From assembly GCA_021777285.1 (NCBI GenBank), contig JAJYDR010000082.1:1-10549 (forward strand): a DNA stretch of 10,549 nucleotides, written 5' to 3'. The notes under the pieces are model-generated. The model had not been told where the DNA came from. It searched no databases and saw only the letters and a list, made by a program, of their open reading frames with translations. A program made the position numbers and the translations under genes. Origin of the DNA: Actinomycetes bacterium (lineage in GTDB: Bacteria > Actinomycetota > Acidimicrobiia > Acidimicrobiales > RAAP-2). Positions 1 to 6,710 of this stretch are shown piece by piece (position 1 is the first letter of the stretch; the number at the start of each line of letters is the position of its first letter).

Positions 1-23
1 CAGACGATTCTTCAGGTCTCAAC

Positions 24-35
24 ATTTTCGAAAAT
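24..35. promoter_or_regulatory. 12-bp AT-rich perfect palindrome upstream of the antiporter gene
   Basis: ATTTTCGAAAAT reads the same on both strands and lies 67 bases upstream of the antiporter ATG, in the only leader sequence visible. A perfect even palindrome in an otherwise GC-rich context could be an operator for a dimeric regulator. No convincing -35/-10 pair could be fixed beside it, so a regulatory role is inference from symmetry and position alone. Confidence 0.3.
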
Positions 36-102
36 TAGCGTCGGACTATCGGAATTCCCCGTTCGCCGTTGGGCGGTCGACTACTGGAAGAGAGGAATCG
101 AG

Positions 103-1317
103 ATGACCTTCAGTGTCAGCGTGCTACTCGCCGTCCTAGCCATCGCCGCCTTCGCCGGTCCGCTCATCGGTGAACTCGTGGGCGTCCCCGGTGCCGTGGT
201 GGAGCTGGTTATCGGCATCGGCCTCGCCTTCGTGGTCCCCAAGGACCTCACCACGAGCACCGGCGTCGTGGCCACCCTCGGTGGACTCGGCTTCTTGATC
301 CTGATGTTCCTCGTCGGATTGGAGTTTGACTTTCGTTCCATCGGTCGGACCTCACGCGCGAACGCCTCCTTCGGCGTCGGGCTCTTCGCCGTCTCGCTCA
401 TCGCGTCCTCACTGCTCATCGGCCACCTGGCGGGAGCGTCCACGATGTGGGTGCTCGCGGGGGCTGCCACCTCGGTCGGGGTGACGGTGCCGATCCTGCA
501 CGTCCACGGATGGATGGGTGAACAGTTCGCGAACGACGTTCTGATGGTCGGGACCGGTGCCGAGATCGTCTACCTCGTCGTGTTGAACGCGGTAAGCGTG
601 GCGAGCCAGCACGACTCGTTGGCGACGACCGTGCTCCTGGGATCTCGGACGATCGTGTTGATCGTCTTCACGATCGTCGCCCTCAGCCTCTTCAGCCGAG
701 CCCGCCGGCGGGTTCCGCGCCACTTCCACCGGTGGTTCCTGCGCGATGACCCGGTCGAGGTCGGCCTACGGGGAACCTTCGCCCTGCTCTTCGTGGTGGT
801 GGCCTTCGCCGGGCTCGACCACATCCCCACCGTGCTCGGCGCGCTGCTCGCGGGGGTCATCTTCCGAGCGGTGATGGGCAACGCCAAGGCGATTGCCTCT
901 CGAATCACGAGCCTCGCGAACGCCTTCTTCATCCCGCTGTTCTTCCTCACCGTCGGGTTGCAGACCCCGCTTCGAACCGACATCGTGACGCTCATTCCCA
1001 TCATCGCGATGGTGCTCGTGGCGATCAGCGTGCCCCGTCTCATCGTCGCGCCCTACCTACGCCGACGCGGCTACTCGTGGCGTCTCGCCTTCGCGGGCAG
1101 CACCTCACTGATGGCGCCGCTCACCTTGTTGATCGCAACGGCCGAGATCGGTCGCAGTAGCGGCCTGCTCAGCTCACGCAACTATGGCGCACTCGTCGTG
1201 ACAGCAGCGCTGTCCGCCATCATCTTCCCGGTGATCACCAAGCGACTGCTGCCGTATCGAAGCGAGGAGATCGAATCGACGACGGCGACCGATGACCCCG
1301 TCGCCGCGAACGAATAA
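103..1317 (+). CDS. CPA2-family cation/proton antiporter with atypical core motif
   Basis: A 404-residue integral membrane protein of the monovalent cation:proton antiporter-2 (Kef/NapA-like) fold. It would exchange Na+ or K+ for H+ across the cytoplasmic membrane. Hydrophobic segments fill residues 5-380, giving about 12 membrane spans. The LMFLVGLEFD segment (67-76) and FFIPLFFLTVGL (275-286) match conserved CPA2 helices. The usual acidic pair of the ion-binding helix (DD, ND or QD, in a context like A-V-x-D-D-V-L-G-L-I-V-L) is replaced: residues 147-161 align to that helix but carry A153-E154. The family's soluble TrkA-N/RCK domain is absent; a short acidic tail (387-404) ends the protein. 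The ATG at 103 has AGAGGA at 91-96, six bases away. The gene stands alone and converges on the peptidase gene. Family is confident; ion and direction of transport are unknown. Confidence 0.9.
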   Translation: MTFSVSVLLAVLAIAAFAGPLIGELVGVPGAVVELVIGIGLAFVVPKDLTTSTGVVATLGGLGFLILMFLVGLEFDFRSIGRTSRANASFGVGLFAVSLIASSLLIGHLAGASTMWVLAGAATSVGVTVPILHVHGWMGEQFANDVLMVGTGAEIVYLVVLNAVSVASQHDSLATTVLLGSRTIVLIVFTIVALSLFSRARRRVPRHFHRWFLRDDPVEVGLRGTFALLFVVVAFAGLDHIPTVLGALLAGVIFRAVMGNAKAIASRITSLANAFFIPLFFLTVGLQTPLRTDIVTLIPIIAMVLVAISVPRLIVAPYLRRRGYSWRLAFAGSTSLMAPLTLLIATAEIGRSSGLLSSRNYGALVVTAALSAIIFPVITKRLLPYRSEEIESTTATDDPVAANE

Positions 1318-1333
1318 ACCACGTTTACCTCGA

Positions 1334-1361
1334 TAGTGAGTTCCATAGGACCACCTCACTA
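1334..1361. terminator. Stem-loop after the antiporter stop codon
   Basis: TAGTGAG (1334-1340) pairs exactly with CTCACTA (1355-1361) around a 14-base loop, beginning 17 bases after the antiporter TAA. There is no T-tract. Its place at the end of a gene in a convergent gap suggests a transcription end or mRNA 3' stabiliser, with modest confidence. Confidence 0.35.
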
Positions 1362-1410
1362 GCTACCGCCCGCCAACGAGGTACGTGGTGCTCGTGCCAA
1401 TCGCACGCTA

Positions 1411-1470
1411 CGGGGCGACCGCAACGCCACGAAACGGTATCGACGATCGTTTCGTGTTGGCGGCGCCCCG
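1411..1470. terminator. Long interrupted hairpin between convergent genes, possible bidirectional terminator
   Basis: A 60-base stem-loop. Outer arms CGGGGCG (1411-1417) and CGCCCCG (1464-1470) pair over 7 bp. After a bulged A at 1418, CCGC (1419-1422) pairs with GCGG (1460-1463). After a small internal loop, CACGAAACG (1428-1436) pairs with CGTTTCGTG (1448-1456) around an 11-base loop. That is 20 base pairs, ending 12 bases from the peptidase stop codon. No T-run follows on either strand, so it is not a classical intrinsic terminator, but high-GC actinobacteria often end genes with T-poor hairpins. Confidence 0.5.
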
Positions 1471-1482
1471 AGACGCACCGCG

Positions 1483-2745
1483 CTAGAAACCGGCAGTTCC
1501 GTCAGTTCCGTTCGGCGTACCCACTCCAGTCGGACCGTTGTACAGGCCACTGTCAGAAAGGTACGTATACGGAGTGCTGTAGGCGGCGTTGCACAGGTAG
1601 TTACCACACGTCCCGTTACTGCCACTTTTCACCGGAGTGAGCGAGTCACTGTAGAGACTCTCCGCCGTCGCATTTGTACTACCAGCGAGGGCGTAGATCG
1701 ACGCGATGATGGGCGACGCGACACTCGTGCCACCGAAGACCATCCAGCCAGGCTCGTGGAAGCTGTCGTAGACCGCGACACCCGTGTTCGGATTGGCGAC
1801 TGCCGCGGTGTCAGCGACCGTTCGCATCGAGCAGGTTGTCGTTTCGGGCTGCCATTGAGGAATCCGCTCGTACGCCGAACACCCTGATCCGGTGCCCGAC
1901 CAGACCGTCTGGGTCCATCCCGACGACCTCGAACCAATGAGTGTCGTGCCACCGACAGCAGTAACGTACGGCGACGCTGCCGGGTACTGGACGCCGTAGC
2001 CACTGTCCCCCGCACTCACCGTTATCGGAACGCCAGAGTGATTGTAGTAGGTGTCGTAGGAGGTTTCGCCGGAGAACTCGGCGGCGCCGTAGCTGTTGGA
2101 GACAACGCTCGCGTGTTCCGCTGCATATTGTGCTGCGGACGCGAGATCAGTAATGCTGGCCGAATTGGCCTCGACGAGCAGGATCTTGCAGTTCGAACAA
2201 ATCGCCGAGACCATGTCGAGGTCCAGTGAAATCTCTTCAGCCCACGAGCTATTACTACGGGGCAGGTTGGTCGTCCCGTCTTGAGCGACCTGAGAAAATT
2301 GTCCTGTGCTGAGTTTAGAGATGCCCATGGTACTGCGGTAGGTCGCGAGATCACTAGCGGCATTCGGGTCGTTGTACGCGTCGACGATCGCGACCGTCTC
2401 GCCACTTCCCGCAAGAGGCGAAAGCGAAGTCAGACCGTAGGCAGATTCAAGGTCGCCCGGAGTGTAACCCGACAGCGTTCCACTGCCCCCGCCGCCGCCG
2501 GGCTTCTTGCCCGGCCCATTGCCACTGCTCAACACTGGACCGTGGGTCCCGAGCCAGTTCTGAGCGGGGTTGAGCAACTGGATGGCGTCACAGTTGGCGA
2601 CGCCCACTGCAGCCGCCGGCAGACAGACCGGCACATGATCGGTGGCACTCCCAGTGCCGCTCCCGGACGACGCGGCCGACGGAAGAATGGTGAAAGAGGC
2701 GGCGCTAAGGGCGGCGGCCACCCCCAAGAGTTTGTACGTTCGCAT
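1483..2745 (-). CDS. Secreted S53 (sedolisin-like) serine-carboxyl peptidase, short form
   Basis: Secreted endopeptidase of the sedolisin family, which generally acts at low pH. The call rests on the complete catalytic set, numbered from the ATG at 2745: Glu171 and Asp175 in the E-I-S-L-D helix, oxyanion Asp247 in SAGDSG, and nucleophile Ser341 in GGTSVASP. A signal peptide occupies about residues 1-28 and a Gly-rich linker residues 75-92. The protein has 420 residues. The roughly 190-residue propeptide that keeps classical sedolisins inactive is missing; only about 90 residues separate signal and catalytic core. The C-terminal calcium-site region looks altered: the Asp expected before V-T-S-G-S-N-G is Pro371, and the Asp of the G-Y-D-G-P-T-G motif is Asn403. 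ATG at 2745 is preferred because AAGGAG ends five bases upstream; an in-frame GTG at 2748 would be only two bases from it. The gene is monocistronic. Confidence 0.9.
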   Translation of the reverse strand: MRTYKLLGVAAALSAASFTILPSAASSGSGTGSATDHVPVCLPAAAVGVANCDAIQLLNPAQNWLGTHGPVLSSGNGPGKKPGGGGGSGTLSGYTPGDLESAYGLTSLSPLAGSGETVAIVDAYNDPNAASDLATYRSTMGISKLSTGQFSQVAQDGTTNLPRSNSSWAEEISLDLDMVSAICSNCKILLVEANSASITDLASAAQYAAEHASVVSNSYGAAEFSGETSYDTYYNHSGVPITVSAGDSGYGVQYPAASPYVTAVGGTTLIGSRSSGWTQTVWSGTGSGCSAYERIPQWQPETTTCSMRTVADTAAVANPNTGVAVYDSFHEPGWMVFGGTSVASPIIASIYALAGSTNATAESLYSDSLTPVKSGSNGTCGNYLCNAAYSTPYTYLSDSGLYNGPTGVGTPNGTDGTAGF

Positions 2746-3018
2746 CACGTCTCCTTGCCGGTGCCGGGGTGATTCGCCGCGGCCGTCCTTGTCATCGTTC
2801 CTTCAACACTCAGACGAGCGTACGCCACGGCCGCACTTGATTCCAGGCTTTTCTCCAAGTGCGCTGGTGGCTGTGACGATCAACTCCCAGCGTGGGTCTA
2901 TCTGGATCCACCGGCTCGCCTTGACCGATTTAACCAAGTGGTTCAGCGGTGCTCGCGCACCGTCCGACATCCCAGAAGAATTTCCGTCTGAGCACTCGGT
3001 TCCGACTCAGGATCCTCG
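2746..3018. other. Intergenic stretch without a recognisable gene
   Basis: The peptidase RBS (AAGGAGA, reverse strand, 2750-2756) sits at its left edge. Open frames here run across the peptidase start and show no family signature, so I treat them as chance. A hairpin at 2892-2911 (GTGGGTCT against GGATCCAC, 8 pairs including two G-T wobbles, 4-base loop) lies downstream of the TnpB remnant on that remnant's strand. It could be what is left of a transposon end, but this is unproven. No promoter for the peptidase was convincing. Confidence 0.4.
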
Positions 3019-3271
3019 TCACGCTGCTGTCATGGTTGTGCGGGTGACGATCGGCTCTTCCCGCATGGTTCGCGGTGCAGATGCTTCGGATCCGGTCTTA
3101 GCGAGGCAGACGTCGCAGGAAGAGGTCCGCTCCCAGAGGTTGAGGTCGCTCTTGACCGCGCCACGACCGAATCAGGTTTTGGTCGACGGAAAAAACCGGT
3201 TAGCCGCACGCCACGCGATGGCATCCTTTGATGCCGTCGACGTTCGAGCCTTTGACGAGTAGGACAGGCAT
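3019..3271 (-). pseudogene. Decayed C-terminal fragment of an IS605/IS607-type TnpB
   Basis: Intact TnpB is an RNA-guided nuclease of about 400 residues with a RuvC core and a four-Cys zinc ribbon. Read on the minus strand, 3175-3195 gives FFPSTKT and 3106-3162 gives GAVKSDLNLWERTSSCDVC. In intact relatives the pattern is RFFPSSKTCSxCGAVK-x-LxLSERTFxCDxCG. Between the two blocks the first zinc-ribbon Cys codon is now TGA (3172-3174) and the second is CGT (Arg). In another frame, about 3226-3271 reads VLLVKGSNVDGIKG, resembling the RuvC VVVEDLNVxGM block. The two frames overlap, so a stretch between the blocks has been deleted and shifted. The D-R-D-x-N-A-A segment that should follow CDVC is also gone. 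A tail of 28 codons ends at TGA 3019-3021. No N-terminal half, partner tnpA or serine recombinase is present. It is a fossil, not a functional gene. Family identity is confident for the zinc-ribbon block, less so for the RuvC block. Confidence 0.72.
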
Positions 3272-3413
3272 CGGCGTCATTCGACAACCGCCGACTCCGT
3301 GTGCTTTGGGCGAGCGAGTCGCCCCAGCACCAATCGGGTAAACGTGACGCCTTTGATGACGTGCGGTCGGTCATGATGGCAGTGAGGAGCAGTGTGCCGA
3401 AGGGTGGTGTTCC

Positions 3414-4853
3414 GTGGGGATAGTTGGTTGGCGACTAGCCATGGCGACGAGCGTGCTCGGCGCCCTAAGTGCCCTTGGCCTCGTGGGTACCGGCGGTGTC
3501 GGCGCCGCGGCCACGGCGCACCAGGTTCCCGTGCCACCGGCGCTCGGACCCATCTACACCAGTTCCCCCGGACCGACCACGGTAGTCATCGACGGCTCGA
3601 TCGACCCGAACGGCTCAGCGACCACCTACGTCTTCAATTTCGGCACCACGACCGCCTACGGCTCGACAACCCCCACCGGCAGCGCCGGTGCCGGGATGGC
3701 ACTCAAAACGGTGTCGGCGACACTCGCAGGGCTGACCCCGGGCACCGTCTATCACGCAGACCTCGTGGCTACCAATAGCGCCGGCACCGTCACCTCGGGT
3801 GATTTACGCTTCACCACCGCCACGGGTAGCCCGACGACGACGCTTGGTCCACCGCCCCCACCGACCGTGGCGACCCAGTCCTTCGAGACAGTGGCGGTGG
3901 CGAACCCCGCCGGTGCATTCGACTCGCTTAACGCCGTCTCGTGCGTGGCGCCGTCGTTCTGCGTGGCGGTCGGCTTCGAAGGTCACGGTACGAGTCAGGT
4001 CGCACCGCTCATCGAGCGTTGGTCGGGTTCGTCCTTTACCACCGTGTCGTCGCCAGCGACGCCCGGCGCGGCTCTGAGCGGCGTCGCCTGTTCGAGCGCC
4101 TCCAACTGCCTCGCCGTTGGTCGTGTCGGTCTCAACACCTACGCGGAGGACTGGAACGGGCGCGCGTGGCGGATGGTGAGAACACCGAGTCCGCGAAAAT
4201 CTGGCAATGACATCTTGAACGGCGTGGCCTGCCCCACCAGCGCGAGCTGCTGGGCTGTCGGTCTGCGAAACGGGGGAACACCGGCGCTCGCCGCACTCGT
4301 CGAACACTGGGACGGTCGCGCGTGGCGGGTAGTTGCAGCACCCAGCCCCGCGGGATCGGAGCTGGCGGGGATCAGTTGTTCGACCACAGTCGACTGCTGG
4401 GCGGTCGGCGCTAACGCCGCGACGTCGTTTGGTGCCGCACGGTCGTGGAGCGAGCAGTGGAACGGACGGGGTTGGCGCGTCCAGTCGATGCCAGGAACGT
4501 CCGGCGAAGCCCTCGCGGTGACCTGTGACCGCTCCGGCGCCTGTTGGGCCGCGACCACCGAGCGCGGAGTGCCCGTGCTCGGGTTGCGACGGGGATTGTG
4601 GCAGCGTGTCCAAGCCCCGGCGCGCGCGAGTTTCGACGCACTCGCGTGCGCGTCAACGCACCGCTGCTGGGCCGTCGGCGGCGGTGGCGCCCTTTGGAAC
4701 GGGCGGTCGTGGACGGCGGCGACGGTCTCGTCAAACGGCGGCGTATTGCTGGGCGTCTCGTGTCTCACCACAGACCGCTGCGTGGCGGTCGGCGTGACCG
4801 GTACGGCAATCACCGCACAGCGCGCGACCGCCGTGGCGACGCGACCGTGGTAA
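3414..4853 (+). CDS. Secreted protein with Fn3-like domain and seven Cys-pair repeats (possible beta-propeller)
   Basis: A 479-residue exported protein of unknown function. A signal peptide spans about residues 1-36. An Fn3-like beta-sandwich follows (about 46-136: paired strands, then L-T-P-G-T-x-Y near 107-113 and a closing F-T-T). A Pro/Thr linker (137-156) leads to seven repeats whose core is L-x-x-V-x-C-x5-C-x-A-V-G followed by W-N-G-R-x-W-x-x-V. The Cys pairs are 177/183, 226/232, 273/279, 322/328, 371/377, 412/418 and 450/456, all exactly C-x5-C. Repeat spacing is 47-49 residues for the first five and about 40 for the last ones. Seven such beta-rich repeats would suit a seven-bladed propeller with one disulfide per blade; that fold is inference. 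The GTG at 3414 is chosen because AAGGG (3400-3404) lies nine bases upstream and it supplies an Arg before the hydrophobic core; ATG at 3441 is the alternative. The protein probably binds a surface or polymer; no catalytic motif is visible. Confidence 0.85.
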   Translation: MGIVGWRLAMATSVLGALSALGLVGTGGVGAAATAHQVPVPPALGPIYTSSPGPTTVVIDGSIDPNGSATTYVFNFGTTTAYGSTTPTGSAGAGMALKTVSATLAGLTPGTVYHADLVATNSAGTVTSGDLRFTTATGSPTTTLGPPPPPTVATQSFETVAVANPAGAFDSLNAVSCVAPSFCVAVGFEGHGTSQVAPLIERWSGSSFTTVSSPATPGAALSGVACSSASNCLAVGRVGLNTYAEDWNGRAWRMVRTPSPRKSGNDILNGVACPTSASCWAVGLRNGGTPALAALVEHWDGRAWRVVAAPSPAGSELAGISCSTTVDCWAVGANAATSFGAARSWSEQWNGRGWRVQSMPGTSGEALAVTCDRSGACWAATTERGVPVLGLRRGLWQRVQAPARASFDALACASTHRCWAVGGGGALWNGRSWTAATVSSNGGVLLGVSCLTTDRCVAVGVTGTAITAQRATAVATRPW

Positions 4854-4890
4854 TCGACCCGCGTCGAATCGCCAGACGTGCGTTGCTCGA

Positions 4891-5073
4891 TCACACCGTC
4901 AGAGGCGAGTCGGGCACGAACGCTCGGACTTCTTTCGCGCAGTGACAGGCGGTGGCGATCTTCGCCGTCCATCGCGAGGCCCCGTCGCGCGAGACAACCT
5001 CGATCACGATCGACAACTCCTCCACGGAGAAGTCCACCGCACCCTCATTGAACGAGAGCAAGAACTCCGTCAA
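4891..5073 (-). CDS. Small hypothetical protein, 60 residues
   Basis: I do not recognise this protein. It starts at the TTG at 5073, the only start codon after an in-frame TAA. AGAGGT sits six bases upstream, a good ribosome site. Third codon positions are strongly G/C, as in neighbouring genes. The sequence has a plausible globular pattern: acidic N-terminal half with alternating hydrophobic residues (about 14-28, SVEELSIVIEVV) and a Cys-His-Cys at 43-45. There is no signal peptide or membrane span. It lies on the same strand as, and 73 bases downstream of, the PEGA-like gene, so co-transcription is possible. It converges on the Fn3/repeat gene with a 37-base gap. The main doubt is its size and TTG start. 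Confidence 0.5.
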   Translation of the reverse strand: MTEFLLSFNEGAVDFSVEELSIVIEVVSRDGASRWTAKIATACHCAKEVRAFVPDSPLTV

Positions 5074-5146
5074 CGCCGCACCTCTTCCCCGATGAACGAC
5101 TGCTCGCGATTAGCCGAGGCGGATACGGTACCGCGCCTAATAGGTC

Positions 5147-5455
5147 TCACTCGACGCGGCGCAGTTGGAGCGCCACGCTGCGGATTACAAACGACGCGAG
5201 GAACAGCGGCAAAGCGCTCTTGCCCGTGCAGCGAAAAGCGATGGTTTGACCGTCGACGACGTCGATGGTGCGGCGCCGACTTGACTTTCGCCCGTCACGG
5301 ACCTGTAGCGTGTGCCGCCCTGGTGCGATAGGAATCACTGTCGTGTGATTCATCGACACCGTCCCCGCACTCACCCCGTCGACGAGGATGTCGTAGGTAC
5401 CGCGGCGAACCTCAATACCGATTGCTTTGTGCGTCACTTTCAGTGTTGCGGTCAT
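5147..5455 (-). CDS. Small beta-rich PEGA-like protein, 102 residues
   Basis: Function unknown. Residues 12-76 form a run of short beta-strands with features seen in PEGA-type beta-sandwich domains: Y-D-I-L-V-D-G-V-S-A-G (21-31), then I-A-P-G-R-H-T-L-Q-V (43-52) and V-D-G-Q-T-I-A-F (67-74). A short hydrophobic segment follows (about 81-93, ALPLFLASFV), ending in L-Q-L-R-R-V-E. It may be a short membrane-contacting tail rather than a full span. The ATG at 5455 is preferred because the domain begins right after it and GGGG lies eight bases upstream. The frame is open further up to 5548, so an in-frame GTG at 5497 (with GAGGGG upstream) or the TTG at 5548 could add 14-31 residues. It is transcribed divergently from the GH25-like gene. 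Confidence 0.7.
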   Translation of the reverse strand: MTATLKVTHKAIGIEVRRGTYDILVDGVSAGTVSMNHTTVIPIAPGRHTLQVRDGRKSSRRRTIDVVDGQTIAFRCTGKSALPLFLASFVIRSVALQLRRVE

Positions 5456-5513
5456 CGTCGAACCCCACGGACTATCGAGCGATGAGTCGTGCGACACCTC
5501 AACCGCCCCTCGT

Positions 5514-5567
5514 TCGCACCGTACCGCACGGGCGAACCGAACGAGCAAGACGGTGGATACGGTGCGA
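5514..5567. repeat. 10-bp inverted repeat in a divergent intergenic region
   Basis: TCGCACCGTA (5514-5523) and TACGGTGCGA (5558-5567) are exact reverse complements separated by 34 bases. They sit between the PEGA-like gene (reverse) and the GH25-like gene (forward), a usual place for paired regulator sites. The spacing also allows a long-looped RNA stem. Biological role is unproven. Confidence 0.4.
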
Positions 5568-5678
5568 TAATTCCTCAGCTTTTCGTTGAATAACCAGGAC
5601 GATCACGGCGGCGCGACTTCGTTATCCGTGAACGACGGGGTCGAAATCCGTGGAAAGCGCGTCCGAGATTGCGAAACC

Positions 5679-5707
5679 TTTACGGGACTACGGCCATCAC
5701 GTACGAT
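5679..5707 (+). promoter_or_regulatory. Predicted sigma70-type promoter of the GH25-like gene
   Basis: TTTACG (5679-5684) and TACGAT (5702-5707) are separated by 17 bases, the ideal spacing. The -10 fits the actinobacterial TAnnnT pattern. Transcription would begin near 5713-5714, almost at the AGGAG ribosome site (5714-5718), leaving an untranslated leader of only about 12 bases before the ATG at 5726. Confidence 0.5.
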
Positions 5708-5725
5708 GGCGCTAGGAGAAGGGGC

Positions 5726-6703
5726 ATGCATATGGGTAGTCGAGCAATACGTGTGTCGACACGTCTGGCGGTCCAGTTGCTCGCGATCGGCGTACTCGTC
5801 GTCGGCGGCGTGACCCCGGCGGTCGCGGCACGGCCAGGACACGGCGGCGGGAGCGGTGGGGGCGGTACCGGCTCAAGCACGACGGGCGCTGACGTCTCCT
5901 ACCCCCAGTGCGGGACAACCCTTCCATCGTTCGCCTTCGGCATCGTCGGCGTGAACGACGGTCTCGCCAACGACCTCAACCCCTGCCTCGGTCCGTCGTC
6001 GTCGTACCCGAGCTACACCCAGAGCGAACTGTACTGGGCGGTCGCCGCGTCGACCGGCTCGACCACACAACCCAAGGCGTCGCTCTACGTCAACACCGCC
6101 GACCCGGGGAACATGTACAACGGAAAGCCGATCGCCGACTGGCCGACGTCTGGAACCGCCCCGCCCGCATACGGGTCGTGCCTCACGACCACCGTGACCT
6201 CGCGCGGGCACACCTATACGGTCGGTGCGAACTCTGACGCGTGCGCCTGGCAGTACGGCTACCTCAAGGCCACCCAGGACGCCGCCTGGCTGACGAGCGG
6301 GGCCACAGCCATTAACAACCAGCAGGGCACAACCGTCGTGCCCGATACGCCATCGAGTTACCCGTGGTGGCTCGACGTCGAAACCGGTAACACCTGGCAG
6401 TCCGACACGACGATGAACGTCGCCGACCTCCAGGGCATGGTGGCCGGTCTCCAGGCCGCTGGCGTGACGACGGTTAACGCCATTGGTGCCTACTCGACCG
6501 CGTCACAGTGGGACAGCATCACCGGCGGGACGACGCCATCGGCTGCCGGGTCGCTTTATAAAATCCCAAACTGGATTCCTGGCGCGACGACTCAAGTTCA
6601 AGCGGCGTCAAACTGCACGCTCGCTTCGTTCACCGGTGGTTCCGTCACGGTGACTCAGTGGACCGGGAGCCCGGACAACGACTACGCCTGCGCAGCCGCC
6701 TAA
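5726..6703 (+). CDS. Secreted GH25-like (lysozyme-like TIM-barrel) protein
   Basis: A 325-residue exported protein probably related to glycoside hydrolase family 25 or DUF1906-type barrels, which act on peptidoglycan. Residues 1-35 are a signal peptide with basic start and hydrophobic core, cut near A-V-A-A. A Gly/Ser-rich linker (39-54) follows. The barrel starts at A-D-V-S-Y-P (Asp56), where GH25 enzymes have their first strand D-V-S. W-W-L-D-V-E (Asp217, Glu219) matches the strand that carries the GH25 D-x-E catalytic pair, and V-T-Q-W-T-G (Gln311) the last strand. Six Cys (62, 87, 152, 173, 297, 322) could form three disulfides. ATG at 5726 is chosen because AGGAG ends seven bases upstream; a second ATG at 5732 has GGGG at the same distance. 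Hydrolase activity is inferred from the motif order; overall similarity to classical lysozymes is low. Confidence 0.8.
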   Translation: MHMGSRAIRVSTRLAVQLLAIGVLVVGGVTPAVAARPGHGGGSGGGGTGSSTTGADVSYPQCGTTLPSFAFGIVGVNDGLANDLNPCLGPSSSYPSYTQSELYWAVAASTGSTTQPKASLYVNTADPGNMYNGKPIADWPTSGTAPPAYGSCLTTTVTSRGHTYTVGANSDACAWQYGYLKATQDAAWLTSGATAINNQQGTTVVPDTPSSYPWWLDVETGNTWQSDTTMNVADLQGMVAGLQAAGVTTVNAIGAYSTASQWDSITGGTTPSAAGSLYKIPNWIPGATTQVQAASNCTLASFTGGSVTVTQWTGSPDNDYACAAA

Positions 6704-6710
6704 TGCCGAA

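Noticed and set aside
2935..2980. tRNA-like look of a short stem region
   Set aside because: Only a 4-bp stem (AACC/GGTT) forms; no acceptor stem or T-loop consensus can be assembled.
2642..3262. 206-codon forward open frame
   Set aside because: It overlaps the peptidase start on the opposite strand, has no family signature or ribosome site, and crosses the TnpB remnant; long chance frames are common in GC-rich DNA.
3804..4972. Long reverse-strand open frames opposite the Fn3/repeat gene
   Set aside because: They are Arg/Pro/Ser-rich and low in order, typical antisense shadows, whereas the forward frame has a signal peptide and regular repeats.
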